DNA from: Cylindrotheca closterium
Lineage: Eukaryota; Bacillariophyta; Bacillariophyceae; Bacillariales; Bacillariaceae
Length of the DNA stretch: 64,000 nt
Reading direction: 5' to 3'
Assembly (NCBI GenBank): GCA_933822405.4
Contig: CAKOGP040002313.1
Location: 381,118 to 445,117, forward strand
Positions 10,080-21,109 of the stretch are shown piece after piece. Below the pieces are notes generated by a model. It was not told the DNA's origin and did no database searches. It worked only from the letters and a program-made list of their open reading frames with translations. Every line of letters begins with the position of its first letter. Positions within the stretch are counted from its first letter, which is position 1. The position numbers and the translations under genes are program-made.

Positions 10080-12889
10080 ATGCCGCCTTTTCAGGTGGAC
10101 CAATACGAGGACTTCGTCCTCAAGCTGAAAATAAAGGCTGCTGATGGTATGTAGTGATAGTTCAATACGTAGGAAAGATAAAAGAGACAGGGTTATTGCA
10201 GAGTTAGCCCCGGAACTCCTTTATTTGCCGAGTCTTCGATTTGAGACGTGTGTTAAATTCAGGTATCTCATTATGCTTTCCGTTTCCATTCAAACAACAG
10301 GAACATCACAGATTCGAAGAGTCCGTCTCCCTCGTATTGCCGACGGAGCTGGTAATGTTTCCTACGAGGAGCTTGTTGGCCTTGTAGTGACATTCACATT
10401 TCCAGCTGAATCTTCATCTTCCCCAGAAAACTTTGACTGTGTCTTGACTTACTTTGACGAAGACGAGGATACGGTCACAATTGCTTCCACGTCGGAACTA
10501 GTTGATGCAGTGGAGCAATTTGTGGACAAGAAGGTGTTGCGAATCAGCACAGAGGTCAAACGTAAGACCTCTGCTGGAGCATCTATTCCTCAAACTACCC
10601 AAAGTTCGCAACCAAGCAGCGGAACTGCCGATCGTGGAACTTCAACCCAGCCCGAAAGTCTTGAAGCGAATCTCCAAATCGTGTTGGAGTCGTTTGCGAG
10701 TGTTGTCGTCACTGCGGTGAGCTCGTTGGAGAAGGGACTTGCAGCAAATTCTGCGAGCAACACCGCTGCTGTTTCTGCGTCTACCCCATCTAGCGAGAAC
10801 AATCCCAAGGGTTCCGAGAAGGTTGCAAAGCCAGTTATCAAGTCTGCTCCGCAATTCAGTGCTGTGGCTCAATTCGCTGAGAGCCAGAAGCCTGAGGTCA
10901 AGGAGCAACTCGTTCCACATGTCCATAAACGCCACACCTGTGACTCATGTCTCATGAATCCAATCGTTGGGGCAAGATACCATGCTTTGAACATGACTGA
11001 TTACGATCTATGCCAAAACTGCTATCCGAACTACTCTGGAAAGGAAACTGAATTTGTTACGTATCCAACTGGAAACAAGATCGTTCGCAAAAACTCTGAT
11101 GTCATTCAGGATGGAGCTAATGGTTCCACCAGTCTGAGTAGTGAGGAAGAAGCGGGCCTACTTTTGCTAGCAGACGTACTCAATCCTGCTGCACAAGAAG
11201 CTGCGGCATTTGAACCAGCATCAAAGCCTGGTCCTAGTTCTGAATCCACTCCATGCCCTATAGAGAACAGTCTTCCTTTCATTCATGGACGTCACACTTG
11301 CGACTCCTGCCTCATGAACCCAATTATTGGAAAGAGATACCATGCAATCAATATGAAGGATTACGACTTGTGCGAGAAGTGCTACCCGAACTACCAGGGA
11401 ACAGAGATTCAACTCGAGGCTGTTGAGTTGTGTAAGTTGTACCTTTCGAACGAATTCTATTGTTTGAAACTCACACTGTACTAACGATATTCTGATGATA
11501 CAAACAGCTCGTGATAGAGCATTCCAGAAACGGTGGAACCGCCGCCGCGAACGTATTGATAAGATGAACAGAAAGAGACCAGGGCGCCGATGCCGTGATC
11601 GGAAGAGTCCAGAATTTGCTCTGGAACCTCCTCGTCCTCAACCCGCTTCTCAGCCAAATCCCGAACCCACTCCCACTCCTCCTCCAAGTGTTCCCGCACA
11701 AGAGAGTACAGCTCGTGTGATTCCTATCCAGTCAAGTGCACCAACGACAAACCCAGCTGATGACTTTGATGGTGCTTTGAAGGAAGCCATTCGAAGGTCA
11801 CTTGAAGATGCGATGCCCAAAGAGATCCAAGAGATGTTTGAACCGACAGAACCTATGCTCGAACCAACAGAACCTATCATTGCACCTTCAGCTCCCACCG
11901 AAGAGGAAGTTCTTACCATGTGTGGAGCAACCAATATTGTCAACGATTCAGATACCCCCACCAGCGCACTAGAAGCTGAGGTTGTGGAGGATTTGGCCAT
12001 CACGGAAGAGGGGAGCCGAGCTAGCTCTTCCATGGTGGAGGTCGACGAACAACGCCTCCTTGATTCTATGACCGAAGACAACATGTCTGTAGACTCTGAG
12101 GATATGATGCGTGATGATTTTGATATGAAACTTGCTGCTGTCGATCGTGAGACCAGCATGTCCACACCAGAGCGAAAATCAGTAAAGTCTTCACAGGCTA
12201 ACACTCCAGGATCGAATACTGATGATTCTTTCGCATTGGATGCCGTGGGTAACGGAGACATCGCAGAAGCAATGGGTGCAACACTGGATATTGTTGCTGG
12301 TGTCATCTCCGAGATGCTTACCGAGGCAGATGCCCACAACGCCACTGCAGTCCTCGACGAAGTGATCGCCTCCACTATGGAAAAGAGCGAGCCTGAGGTT
12401 GTGGAACCCGAAGCCGATGCAACCGAAGAAGCAGGCATTACTGACCCTGGTGCACTGATCGTCGGCTCCGAGGAAGCTACCGAGGACCCCAAAGAAGAGG
12501 TCGATGGTTGGCAAGTTGTTGATGAAAACACCAACGAATCAACTGATATTGCTAGCGCAACACAAATGCTAGGCTCCGTGTTGTTCAATAGCGACATGCG
12601 CAGTTCTGAAGTCATGGGGTCGGCCAACTCTGGTGTTCTGTCGGCAGCTTCCAGTGTTCCATCGGACCTTCCGTCCGTATCTGTTGGAACTGAGGGGTCT
12701 CATGGTTCTGAAGCACAACGCAATCGCTGGGCTTCCCAGTTGTACATGATGCGCGAGATGGGTTTTGAAAACGAAGCTAAGTGCATTGAGACTTTGGAAA
12801 GACTTCAAGCTGCCAATATTGGTTGTGGCGAAGAAGATGAAGTTTCCGTCACCCAAGCGGTCGAAGCCATGCTATCGGAACTCAAGTAA
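10080..12889 (+). CDS. p62/NBR1-like selective autophagy receptor with two ZZ fingers
   Basis: Three exons (10080-10146, 10301-11431, 11508-12889) give 859 residues. An N-terminal PB1-like domain spans roughly residues 7-95 (FVLKLKIKAADG, then QIRRVRLPRI, later FDCVLTYFDEDEDTVTIAS). Two nearly identical ZZ zinc fingers follow near 233-275 and 354-396, each with HTCDSCLMNPI and YDLC-x2-CYPNY. A long acidic, Ser/Thr-rich region contains DGWQVVDE (Trp734), a candidate LC3/ATG8-interacting motif with acidic flanks. The C-terminus (about 812-859) looks like a UBA domain (MREMGFENEAKCIETL). PB1-ZZ-LIR-UBA is the plan of SQSTM1/NBR1 cargo receptors. No four-tryptophan (FW) domain of NBR1 was seen. 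Confidence 0.8.
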
Positions 12890-13097
12890 TCTATTTCGAC
12901 CGTGTCGACTGTGATTTTTGCATTCTCAGGAATGTTGTAGTTTATGCTCTGTAATGACATAAATATTATTATCATATTGTACTTTCAAAAGTTGCTGTAA
13001 TTTAGGATCATGGGTATTTTAAAAATTGCAACTCCTAGTTTCTAATTCTAGTCTATTGATGGTTTCTGAATCAGCAGCTGTGTAAAGCAAGCACTGA

Positions 13098-15152
13098 TCA
13101 AGCATCTTTAGTGCAACAGGCACAAGCAACCTTGATTTCAAAGTCCGCCAACTTAGTTTGCCGTTGTTGCCGCAATTTGTCTTCCAAATCTTTTATCTCT
13201 GCTGTCGTACTACAACAACTCTGTTCCTTTTTCTTGAGTGTCTCAATGAGACCGACCATTGCCCATGGATTGAGAGGATGGAATTCAAGATCCTTTCGGA
13301 AAACGCTTTCCGCTTCCTCCAAGTGGTTTTGTTCCAACAGCAGTCCACCGAGAGCATGACGTATCGGTTGCATCTTACCCCATGGCTCGTCAAAATTCAA
13401 ATTGTCCTGCATGTGAACTGCCTTCCGCAATAGCTGAAAGGCTTCGTCGTAGTTTCCGTCTCGATACGCAATTTCACCTTGTGCCATGCAACTATCCGCG
13501 GAAAGCAAATTGGCGACGGAATTATTGTGCAAGATTCGAAATTCTGCTTCTGGATCACCCCGGAGGCTGTCTAGGTTGTTGGCCTCTCGTTTCGCTTCTT
13601 CTGTTCTACCCAAGCTAGCATAGGCCAATGCTTGAGCATATTTGATGGTTGCCGCCCGAAAGAGCATTAATGCCTTGTTCTTGGGCGGGTCTAGTTTCAG
13701 TATCCTTTCCCATCGGCCAAATCGAATCATGACGTGAATATCCAACGCCGAGTATGATTCTAGGTAGGCTGTAAGGTCTGGATATCCCTCAAACATTTGC
13801 TCGCTCAGTATCTTGGTCAATTTATCTGCCAACTCCATTGCCTTTTTTTCAAATCCTCCTAGAATAGATCCATATACCGCCATGTGATAATTGTGCACAA
13901 TGTATCCAAAATAAAAGGATTCGATTCCCGCAGTCCCGGGACTTGTATAAATCGATCGTTCGTCTGCCAGAATGGCCTTGCAATTGTATTCCACACAGCT
14001 CTCATAGTCTCCCACCAAGACATCAATGTGCGTCGGCATATGAATTAAATGTCCCGCATGTGGAAATTTATGTCGAAGTGGCAAACAGGCATCCAGTGCC
14101 TTTTCCGGGTAGGCTGACATTTCCGACAAGTGCACATACATGTGACATAGTCCAGCATGGTCCTTGTGGACCAAGAGCGCCTTTTCCAAAACGGTCCGGG
14201 TTTCATTGACATCCGGACTCACCGGTTTCCCTGTCGGAAATTCAAAGAGTTGCCAGGCATTCAATACCATGAGGGATTCGGCAAAAAAGTAGGCCACTTC
14301 GCTGTCGTCGGGATATTTCTCGTAAATCTTGCGCATGGCGTGGGCGTAAGGTCGTCCGACAATGTCGACGCTCAAGGAATGTTCCAATCCTGGCTGACCG
14401 GTTAATATCCGAATGGCCACTAGGAATTGGGCTTCCACGTCGGGTATCAGTTGTGGAAGATCAGCTTCATGGACAATACCATTTTCATTGGCAGCATTGC
14501 CATTGCTGTTATTTTTGGAATTGTCGTCGTTGTTGTTGTTGTTGTTGCTGTTTGATCTTGACTTGCTCCTGTTCTTTCCCCTGCCCCGCTTGTTGCTTCT
14601 GCTGGAGGTTTTTTTGTGTAGTTTTTTTATTTCTTCAATCTTTTCAATTGCCATTTTGGAGTGTCGATCCGCGACTTGTTGACTAGGAAAGACACACAAT
14701 AGATCTTGAACGTCTTGTTCTTCAGGATGATGTGCTGATTCGTAATAGGCCTCTCCCTTGAAATTGTAATTGGGAGAGTGACACAAGGCTAATAATCCAT
14801 GCGCCAAGGCACAATGCTCTGACATTTGCAGACACGCCAAGAAACACCGGGCTGCCATTTCGTGTTGATAGCAAAGCATCAGGCGAAGTCCAGCATCAAA
14901 ATATTCACGGCCCATTCCGTCAACGTTGGTAACCTCACGGCGAACGTAATCTCCTAAATCAATTCCTTCAATGTTGGGAAGGTGATGCAGATAAGCGTCT
15001 TTTTTAACAGGATTTGGTCCAACATAGTTCCATCGGGGAAGGCATTTGACGATGGGGCTTTCGTTGGTTGCGCTGTTGCTATTGCTATTGTTGTGGTTGC
15101 GGTTGCGGTTGGGGTTGTGGTTGTCATAGGAAACTTCAGAGGATGATTCCAT
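13098..15152 (-). CDS. TPR-repeat protein, large
   Basis: Intronless, 684 residues from the ATG at 15152; upstream in-frame codons reach only non-ATG starts. Helical repeats with TPR character run through the protein: DAGLRLMLCYQHEMAARCFLACLQ, ALAHGLLALCHSPNY, AYASLGRTEEAKREANNL, AYRDGNYDEAFQLLRKAV and LLEQNHLEEAESVFRKDLEF. A GHLIHMPTHIDVLVGDYESC segment recalls the HMPSHI motif of a TPR family shared by bacteria and algae. Two low-complexity inserts (Asn/His-rich near the start; Lys/Ser then Asn-rich near residue 190) are encoded by trinucleotide runs. Probably a soluble scaffold; partners are unknown. Confidence 0.7.
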   Translation of the reverse strand: MESSSEVSYDNHNPNRNRNHNNSNSNSATNESPIVKCLPRWNYVGPNPVKKDAYLHHLPNIEGIDLGDYVRREVTNVDGMGREYFDAGLRLMLCYQHEMAARCFLACLQMSEHCALAHGLLALCHSPNYNFKGEAYYESAHHPEEQDVQDLLCVFPSQQVADRHSKMAIEKIEEIKKLHKKTSSRSNKRGRGKNRSKSRSNSNNNNNNDDNSKNNSNGNAANENGIVHEADLPQLIPDVEAQFLVAIRILTGQPGLEHSLSVDIVGRPYAHAMRKIYEKYPDDSEVAYFFAESLMVLNAWQLFEFPTGKPVSPDVNETRTVLEKALLVHKDHAGLCHMYVHLSEMSAYPEKALDACLPLRHKFPHAGHLIHMPTHIDVLVGDYESCVEYNCKAILADERSIYTSPGTAGIESFYFGYIVHNYHMAVYGSILGGFEKKAMELADKLTKILSEQMFEGYPDLTAYLESYSALDIHVMIRFGRWERILKLDPPKNKALMLFRAATIKYAQALAYASLGRTEEAKREANNLDSLRGDPEAEFRILHNNSVANLLSADSCMAQGEIAYRDGNYDEAFQLLRKAVHMQDNLNFDEPWGKMQPIRHALGGLLLEQNHLEEAESVFRKDLEFHPLNPWAMVGLIETLKKKEQSCCSTTAEIKDLEDKLRQQRQTKLADFEIKVACACCTKDA

Positions 15153-15648
15153 CTTGATTTGCTCTGAGTTGATCGTTGTTTTTGTAATGTTGGTCAACGA
15201 TCCGTCGAACGAACTGAAGATCGGTTTCAATATACAGTATCTGATCAGTATAAAATAATAAGATGGATCTGAACGAACCCTCAATCGGAATGCGAGACAG
15301 GAAATAATAATTGAAGTTTGGTTGTCAGCTCAATCTTTCTTGTACTGTAGTTCTGTAGTTCAAATGCTTCTTGACAGCGTTATCAGTACTGTACGTGTAC
15401 TCGTACCCGTCCTACAGTACAGTAGTGCTGTGTAACACTGTAGCTTCGAACTTGTGTCGAACATCCGAGAGCACTGCATGTTTGGTCGCGCAGCTGCCTT
15501 TTTAAGAAGGCATGGCGTCATGCTGTGCGGTTGAGAGACAGACTGAATAATGCGGTTGAACAACAGACATGAACTGTACGAGTACAATCAAACAAACTCT
15601 TTTTCCTCGTTCATCATCGTCATCGTCATCGTCATCATCATCAACATC
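15153..15648. other. Divergent promoter region rich in TACTGTA-type motifs
   Basis: Separates the start of the TPR gene from that of the WD40 gene. It contains GTACTGTAG (15342-15350), AGTACTGTAC (15385-15394) and TACAGTACAGTA (15413-15424). From 15611 to 15650 a run of ATC/GTC triplets ends directly on the WD40 start codon. Confidence 0.5.
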
Positions 15649-16794
15649 ATGAGTGGCTATCGGAGTCTTCATCGAGAAACACTCGGGAAATACCCAATCT
15701 GGAGTTTGGCAGCAAGTGCTACATTGAAAAAGAAATCATCGGCAACTAATGCATCCAATGATTGGCGCATCTTTGCAGCCTGTGGTGATGGCATCGTCCG
15801 AGGCTATTTGGTGGGAGAAAAATCCTTGGAGGAAAAAGGCGATACACTAGATGCCTCTGCTTGCACGTTAACTGTAACCACTCTATTTTTGGGTAAGGAA
15901 CAAACAGTTCCACCAGAAAGCGAGGAGGAGCCAATGGTCTTAGGATGCACCCAAGTCGAAGTGGCTCGCAACTATGTGGGAGACGACGATTCGGCGGGAG
16001 ACTTGCTAGTGGCGTCCATGGATTTGGCAGGCCGCGTTAGAATATGGCAGATATCAGAAGATGCGGATGGAGAATCATCATCTAGCAGCAGTAATGAAAA
16101 AACAACACTAAAAGCATTGCAAGAATTTGATGTCGAACAAGCCACTGGAACCTGCATGCGGATTGTTGCACCCAAAATTGCCGGTGTGGGCGACGTCTGT
16201 GTGGCAGTGGCGAGACTGGATGGAACAGTGGCTTGTATTGCTACAGGTCTAGTGACACCCAAGGCCACCAAGGATCCAAAGCCTGCTGGAAGCATTCTGG
16301 AAACATGGGGCAAGCCTGGATCCATTGCCATGAGTCTCGCATGGCATCCATCCAAGAAATTCTTGGCGATTGGACGACAGGATGGCCTTGTCGAATACTT
16401 GGAAGATAAACCTCATCGATTGATAATGCATCATACACCAGTCCGAGCATTATCCTTTACTCCCGATAGTTATTTGTTGGTGACTGGAAGTGACGAAGGT
16501 ATGATCGCCATTTGGGATACCTCCCGACCCAACCCTGCCTTGGTTCATCACGTGATGGATGCGCATAATGGAAGTTGGATTTTAAGTTTGGCAGTCATGT
16601 TGGATTCTAGACGGTTTGTCACGGGGTCGGTGGATTCCACACTAAATGTGTGGAATGTGGGTCAAATTGATCGGGCCATGCATACCTTTTCGTCGGATGG
16701 GGCGGTATGGTCTTCCAGTGTTCTACAAGATCCTCCACGACTAGTGGCGGGCAACAACAAGGGTGGCCTACAAATATATTCGCTAGAACCATAA
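15649..16794 (+). CDS. WDR61: Ski8/WDR61-like WD40 protein
   Basis: Intronless, 381 residues from the ATG opening MSGYRSLHRETLGKYPIWSL. WD repeats are visible: DLLVASMDLAGRVRIWQI, SLAWHPSKKFLAIGRQDG, ALSFTPDSYLLVTGSDEGMIAIWD, SLAVMLDSRRFVTGSVDSTLNVWN and a final LVAGNNKGGLQIYSL. Start (PIWSLA) and end match WDR61/Ski8, a propeller subunit of the Ski complex (cytosolic exosome-linked mRNA decay) and of animal PAF1C. An in-frame ATG at 15550 would add a hydrophobic stretch encoded by the ATC repeat; the internal start is preferred because the family has no such leader. Ski8 identity is likely but WD40 proteins are easily confused. Confidence 0.65.
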   Translation: MSGYRSLHRETLGKYPIWSLAASATLKKKSSATNASNDWRIFAACGDGIVRGYLVGEKSLEEKGDTLDASACTLTVTTLFLGKEQTVPPESEEEPMVLGCTQVEVARNYVGDDDSAGDLLVASMDLAGRVRIWQISEDADGESSSSSSNEKTTLKALQEFDVEQATGTCMRIVAPKIAGVGDVCVAVARLDGTVACIATGLVTPKATKDPKPAGSILETWGKPGSIAMSLAWHPSKKFLAIGRQDGLVEYLEDKPHRLIMHHTPVRALSFTPDSYLLVTGSDEGMIAIWDTSRPNPALVHHVMDAHNGSWILSLAVMLDSRRFVTGSVDSTLNVWNVGQIDRAMHTFSSDGAVWSSSVLQDPPRLVAGNNKGGLQIYSLEP

Positions 16795-16984
16795 CAACAA
16801 CAACAACACCAACGATAATCATGATATTTTAATAATATAATAATGACAAAATAAAATTTGCTGCACTAGTCCTACTTTGTAGAGAAAAGAGGATGACAGC
16901 TACACTACAATTATATCTCGTGATTTTTGTTCCATCAAAATAAAACTGGAACATGGATTAGCTGTATAGTGTATATTGGGAACT

Positions 16985-18737
16985 TTATTCATCGGCAATA
17001 TATTCAAAGTCTTCCGCTGAAAACGTGAGAGTGGGAAATTCGACTCCAGCAGAGGGAATATTGATGGTTTGTTGGACTGCTGCTGGCGTTTCTTGTACTT
17101 CCTCGGAATCGTCATTCTCTTCTGGCTCTTCTTCTTTGACATGTTGTTCCTGCGCTTCTTGCTGCAGCTGCTGCTGTTGATCTTTTGCCTTTTTTCGTTT
17201 CTTGATCTTGTATTGTCGCACTCGTCTGACCATCTTTTTCAAGTAATCCGAGTCAATTTTGGTCACTAGAGTAGAAGGAAACTCTTTGCACAGCTTTTCA
17301 AACTTGGCTTGCTTTTCCTTGAAAACCTTGAAACTGGGTTCAACAACGTGGTGAGCCCGGCACCAATCGTCATAAGATCGAGCATAGTCGTCCAGCAAAT
17401 CCTTGAATTCGGTGGGGAACTTGTTGTGATCGACGCCATCGTCTTCAGGTGCCTTGACCGGGACTGTAACTTTGAAATCATTTCCAGGAGCACAGTCTTT
17501 GGGAACCTGAACTCGCAAACGCTGGTCTGGATCATGAGGATTTCTGTAAAGTATTATCAAGAGAGGAGACAAACACACGTGAGCATTTACCCATAATATC
17601 CAGTTTCCAATCGTACTTGTCAAAACGACACAATAATACAAGTACTCACGCAAATGTAATGCTATCGCCAGGTTTCTTGTCTTCGGGACAAACGAGGGAA
17701 ACCTTTGCAGTAGTTTTCCGTCTGGGCAAGTCTTCCTTCCTGATCTTCTTGATGATGGCAACCATCCTCTTGAAAAGTCCATCAATCTTGTCTTTGGCTG
17801 CCTTTGCCGCAGCCTCTGGGTCGCTTGTGGCTTCATCGGGTGCAGAAACTCCCTTTACATCCCCTGGTGCCTTCTTTCCGGTCGATGAAGCAGTCTTCTT
17901 GCCTTTTGAGTTGTCAGAGACACTGTCTGGCTTGAGTTTCTTCTGTTTCGTGCCGGCCGCGGCAGACGAACTGGCGGTTGGCTTTTTGCGCTTCTTGGCA
18001 GTACGGCTGTCTTTATCTTGGGTTGGATCATAGTTTTCACCATAGTCATTGCCTTCCACTTCCAGATTACCAACATTGACAAAAAAGTCAGCATCGTCTT
18101 CTTCCAATTCCAACTTTGTCAAAGTGGTGTTTGCCATCACTTGCTCGGCCACATCTCGCTGCAGACCAGTATCGTCCAAAAAGCTTCCCTCAGAATAGAC
18201 CGATCCTTGACCCCCTGACCCGTCGTCTACAACTTCTTCTTCATCTTCATCTTCCAACATGACCCCCTTGGCATATTTGGCTTCCAAATAATCAATCACT
18301 GACCCGTATTGCTCTCTGAGGGGAACTTGCGCCGGAACATCAGAGTCGGTTTGCTTCTTGATCTTCTTTTCTTTCTCATTAGTCTCTGCCTTTTCTCCTT
18401 CGTCATCATCTTCGTCGGCTGCCATGCCCTCCTCTTGTGAAGCCTTTTCCGGTTCCTTTCGCAGGGAAGGAAACTGCTTGTAAATGCCCTGAATTCTCTT
18501 TTGTCGAGTTTTTTGAATGGCAATTTTGAGATCAGCTCGAACATCGATGGGAACAAGAACCGAAATGGAGTCTCGAAAGATCTTTGGGACGTGGTGGTAA
18601 TGTTTGCTGGACTTTTTAAATTTGCTGGCCACCAAAGAGTCTTCCACATTTTCCATTTCAACATCATTTTCCACTGAGGAACCGTCTTCCTCTACCCGAT
18701 GCGAGACTTCTACGTTACCCTCGTTTGGACTTTTCAT
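16985..18737 (-). CDS. Ubinuclein/HPC2-like subunit of the HIR histone chaperone
   Basis: Two exons on the minus strand (17650-18737 then 16985-17543), 548 residues, joined in frame across GSITFA-NPHDPDQ-type sequence. The N-terminal half is acidic. Near residues 176-225 it contains the HUN signature: an acidic run, SVYSEGSFLDDTGLQ and then ADFFVNVGNLE, equivalent to the D-SFIDD...FYVN-G-L of HPC2 and ubinuclein. That segment contacts HIRA and H3.3-H4 during replication-independent nucleosome assembly. A Lys-rich segment with SV40-like AKKRKK follows. The C-terminal exon, after the intron, is helical and ends in a Gln/Glu-rich region; its function is not recognised. Confidence 0.75.
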
Positions 18738-19027
18738 GTTAATGCCCTGGTTTGCACGAACCTAGCAACTACAGTTGGGTGGGTGTTGCCGTGTTGTTTT
18801 GAGATGACAACGATGATCCATGATTCGATTCAAGATTGACTTACGAGATTGATTTCGACTGTGGTGTCGTCTGTCCGTCCTGTCACTACTCTTAGCTACT
18901 AGCTAGCGCGCCATAAACTCAATATGAACTATTACGATATTGCTCCAATTTTTTTTCAAATGTACAGTAGAACACCTATAGTATGTTATATATATATATC
19001 CTCTACAGGTGCGACTCGACTGGCTGA

Positions 19028-20708
19028 CTAGGAAACCTTTGGCATTAGGTCTTCGGTGACAACACCTTCTTCGTCTTCATCGGGAACATTGTCAACCTTG
19101 CTGTGTTTGCTGCTGGTGCAGCATGTACATGCAAGAATCAAGCAAACCATCAGAGCACCACCAGCGGCGAGTGTAATCCCGAGGATAAACATATCAACTC
19201 TCACAAACCCTCCTTCGCAGGCGAGGCTATCTGGATAATAGTCGTTTGAGTTGGAGTTCCAGATGCCTCCGATATCCGCACAATTTATCCGCATGCACTT
19301 GTAGTTTTGTTCTAGAATGGCCTTAACTTTGGGAAAATCGGTATTGCCCCGGAAACTAGAAGCTCCCATCAGCTCGACCAAAGTGGCTGCATCTGCTGGA
19401 TTACAGTTGTAAACAAAAGGCACTACAGCAGCCAAAAAGGTGGCTCCAGCAGCTTCTGCCTTCTCGGATCGTTGGGGTGCAAGTTGTTGAGCATAACTAT
19501 TGACCAGTAGACCTTGCACAAGTGGAACACGCATCATTTCAGCAATGTACACCTTGTTGGTCTCTACAGAGCTACACCTTCCATCTTTGAGGGCTGTCAA
19601 ACCATTCTTGAAAGCACGGAGAATTTCCGTGTTGACATATGCTTCCCCAGATTGTGCATCGCCGTCAGGACCACAAGTCTTGAAGGCTTTGCAGAATTTA
19701 TTGGCGAGCTGTTTGAGAAGAAATCCCTCCTGACTGACATCGCTTTCAGGTCCTTCCATGGAACCAGTGTAGTAAGCGACGGCCTTGTCCCAGGAGTTGA
19801 TCCCATGATCGCCGTACTTGGAACGACATTTGCCCACGGAATCTTCCAATAGAAAAACGACGTGCATCCAAATGTGCAACGCCAAGGTTGCTGTTGTCAT
19901 GGCCTCCAACTTTCCATCCAGACCAAAGCTCCTGAAGTCAGCATCTCCAAAGAAGAAATTGGTGCTCGTGCCCAGTCGAGCAGCCTCAAACCACTTGTCG
20001 GCGTAGTCATGCTCCCCATACAACTTGTAAAACACATCAAAATCGTCACTCTTACAGGAATCGCACCAGTAGGAAGTTTCGGTTCGTTTTTCGGTACTCA
20101 ACTTTTGAATCGAAATACCATTCAATGTATCGGTAAAAACATTGTACGAGTACTTTAGTCCTGGATCACCACTATTGACTGCGAGCCTTCCAGAATCAGC
20201 AAAACCTGTTGATCGAAGAAAGGTGTCAGGTGGAGGGTTCGGGAACAATCTGCAGTTTTGGGGCGTGATTGAGTATTAATTCATACTTACATCCATCTGT
20301 TATCGGTCTTGGGTTTCCCCCAACGTGACAGAAAGAGCTAGATGTCTCATCCAAATTGTAGACCACTTCAATCTCTATTGTTCCCTTGGGATAGTTCTCA
20401 GCCACTGTCGCTTTGACAATCGATCCATCTTGGGCAACTCCAGTCACTTGATCACCAGCCGTCAATACTGCTTCCAGTGGTTGGATCTTTAGCAGTGAAT
20501 ACGATGCACAGTGGGATCCCTTTTGGTAAATTTTGATTGCCGAATCGTATCCATCGTTCGAACCCAAGGCCAGTTGTTGCTCCATGTCGCGCTGATCCAA
20601 ATCAATTTTGTTCTGATCGATGACGAGTGTGTGCGAATCATATCCAGCAATACGATTGCCCGCAAATGCACTGGTAGCAGTTATAAGGAGTAGGATTGAT
20701 TTCATCAT
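19028..20708 (-). CDS. FEA1/phytotransferrin-like type I membrane protein
   Basis: Two exons (20291-20708, 19028-20205); a downstream acceptor is needed to keep frame, giving 531 residues. A signal peptide (SILLLITATSAFAG) precedes a Cys-containing ectodomain, and a C-terminal helix (FILGITLAAGGALMVCLILACTCC) plus acidic tail anchors it. The ectodomain has DYADKWFEAARLGTSTNF, SWDKAVAYYTGSMEGPES and RVPLVQGLLVNSY, typical of the algal FEA1/H43 iron- and CO2-responsive family to which diatom ISIP2a (phytotransferrin) belongs. A cell-surface role in ferric iron binding is therefore inferred. The SAFAG cleavage site also resembles ASAFAP, but the C-terminal anchor argues for the plasma membrane. 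Only one such domain is evident. Confidence 0.6.
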
Positions 20709-21109
20709 CTTGATGGACAATTAGGGATGACGGTGAGATGATACCATCCTGGCTTCAGGAATTCGTAACACAAATTAAATCTTGTCGAGAAATTTGCTTC
20801 CAAGAACCAATCCAACGCACAGACTCGACTGCTGACGACTCATTCGAGTGAGAGGCATTCGACTAATCCGAGTTTGAGAGGAGGCCAGTCATTTTCGTAA
20901 TTTCATTTGTCGCGAAGTCGTGGACAGAAACCTCTGCTTCAGCAGAGAGTCTATTATCGTAGTCAGCAAGGGAGTGGCATCGTGACGCGTCTGGATAATT
21001 CAATCTTGAGCTGTTTTCATCTCCATTATACAGCCACTGCTCCTATTTGTCATCTCAACAACATTAGAGCAAATACATATCTGATACTCCATTGAAACAA
21101 GTAAAGAAC
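20709..21109. other. Divergent intergenic region (401 bp)
   Basis: Holds the promoters of the FEA1-like gene and the Lys-rich gene. I see no distinct element, RNA gene or repeat. Confidence 0.4.

Noticed and set aside
15550..15648. N-terminal extension of the WD40 protein with a hydrophobic Ile/Val run
   Set aside because: Encoded by an ATC triplet repeat and absent from the family; the ATG at 15649 gives the expected start.
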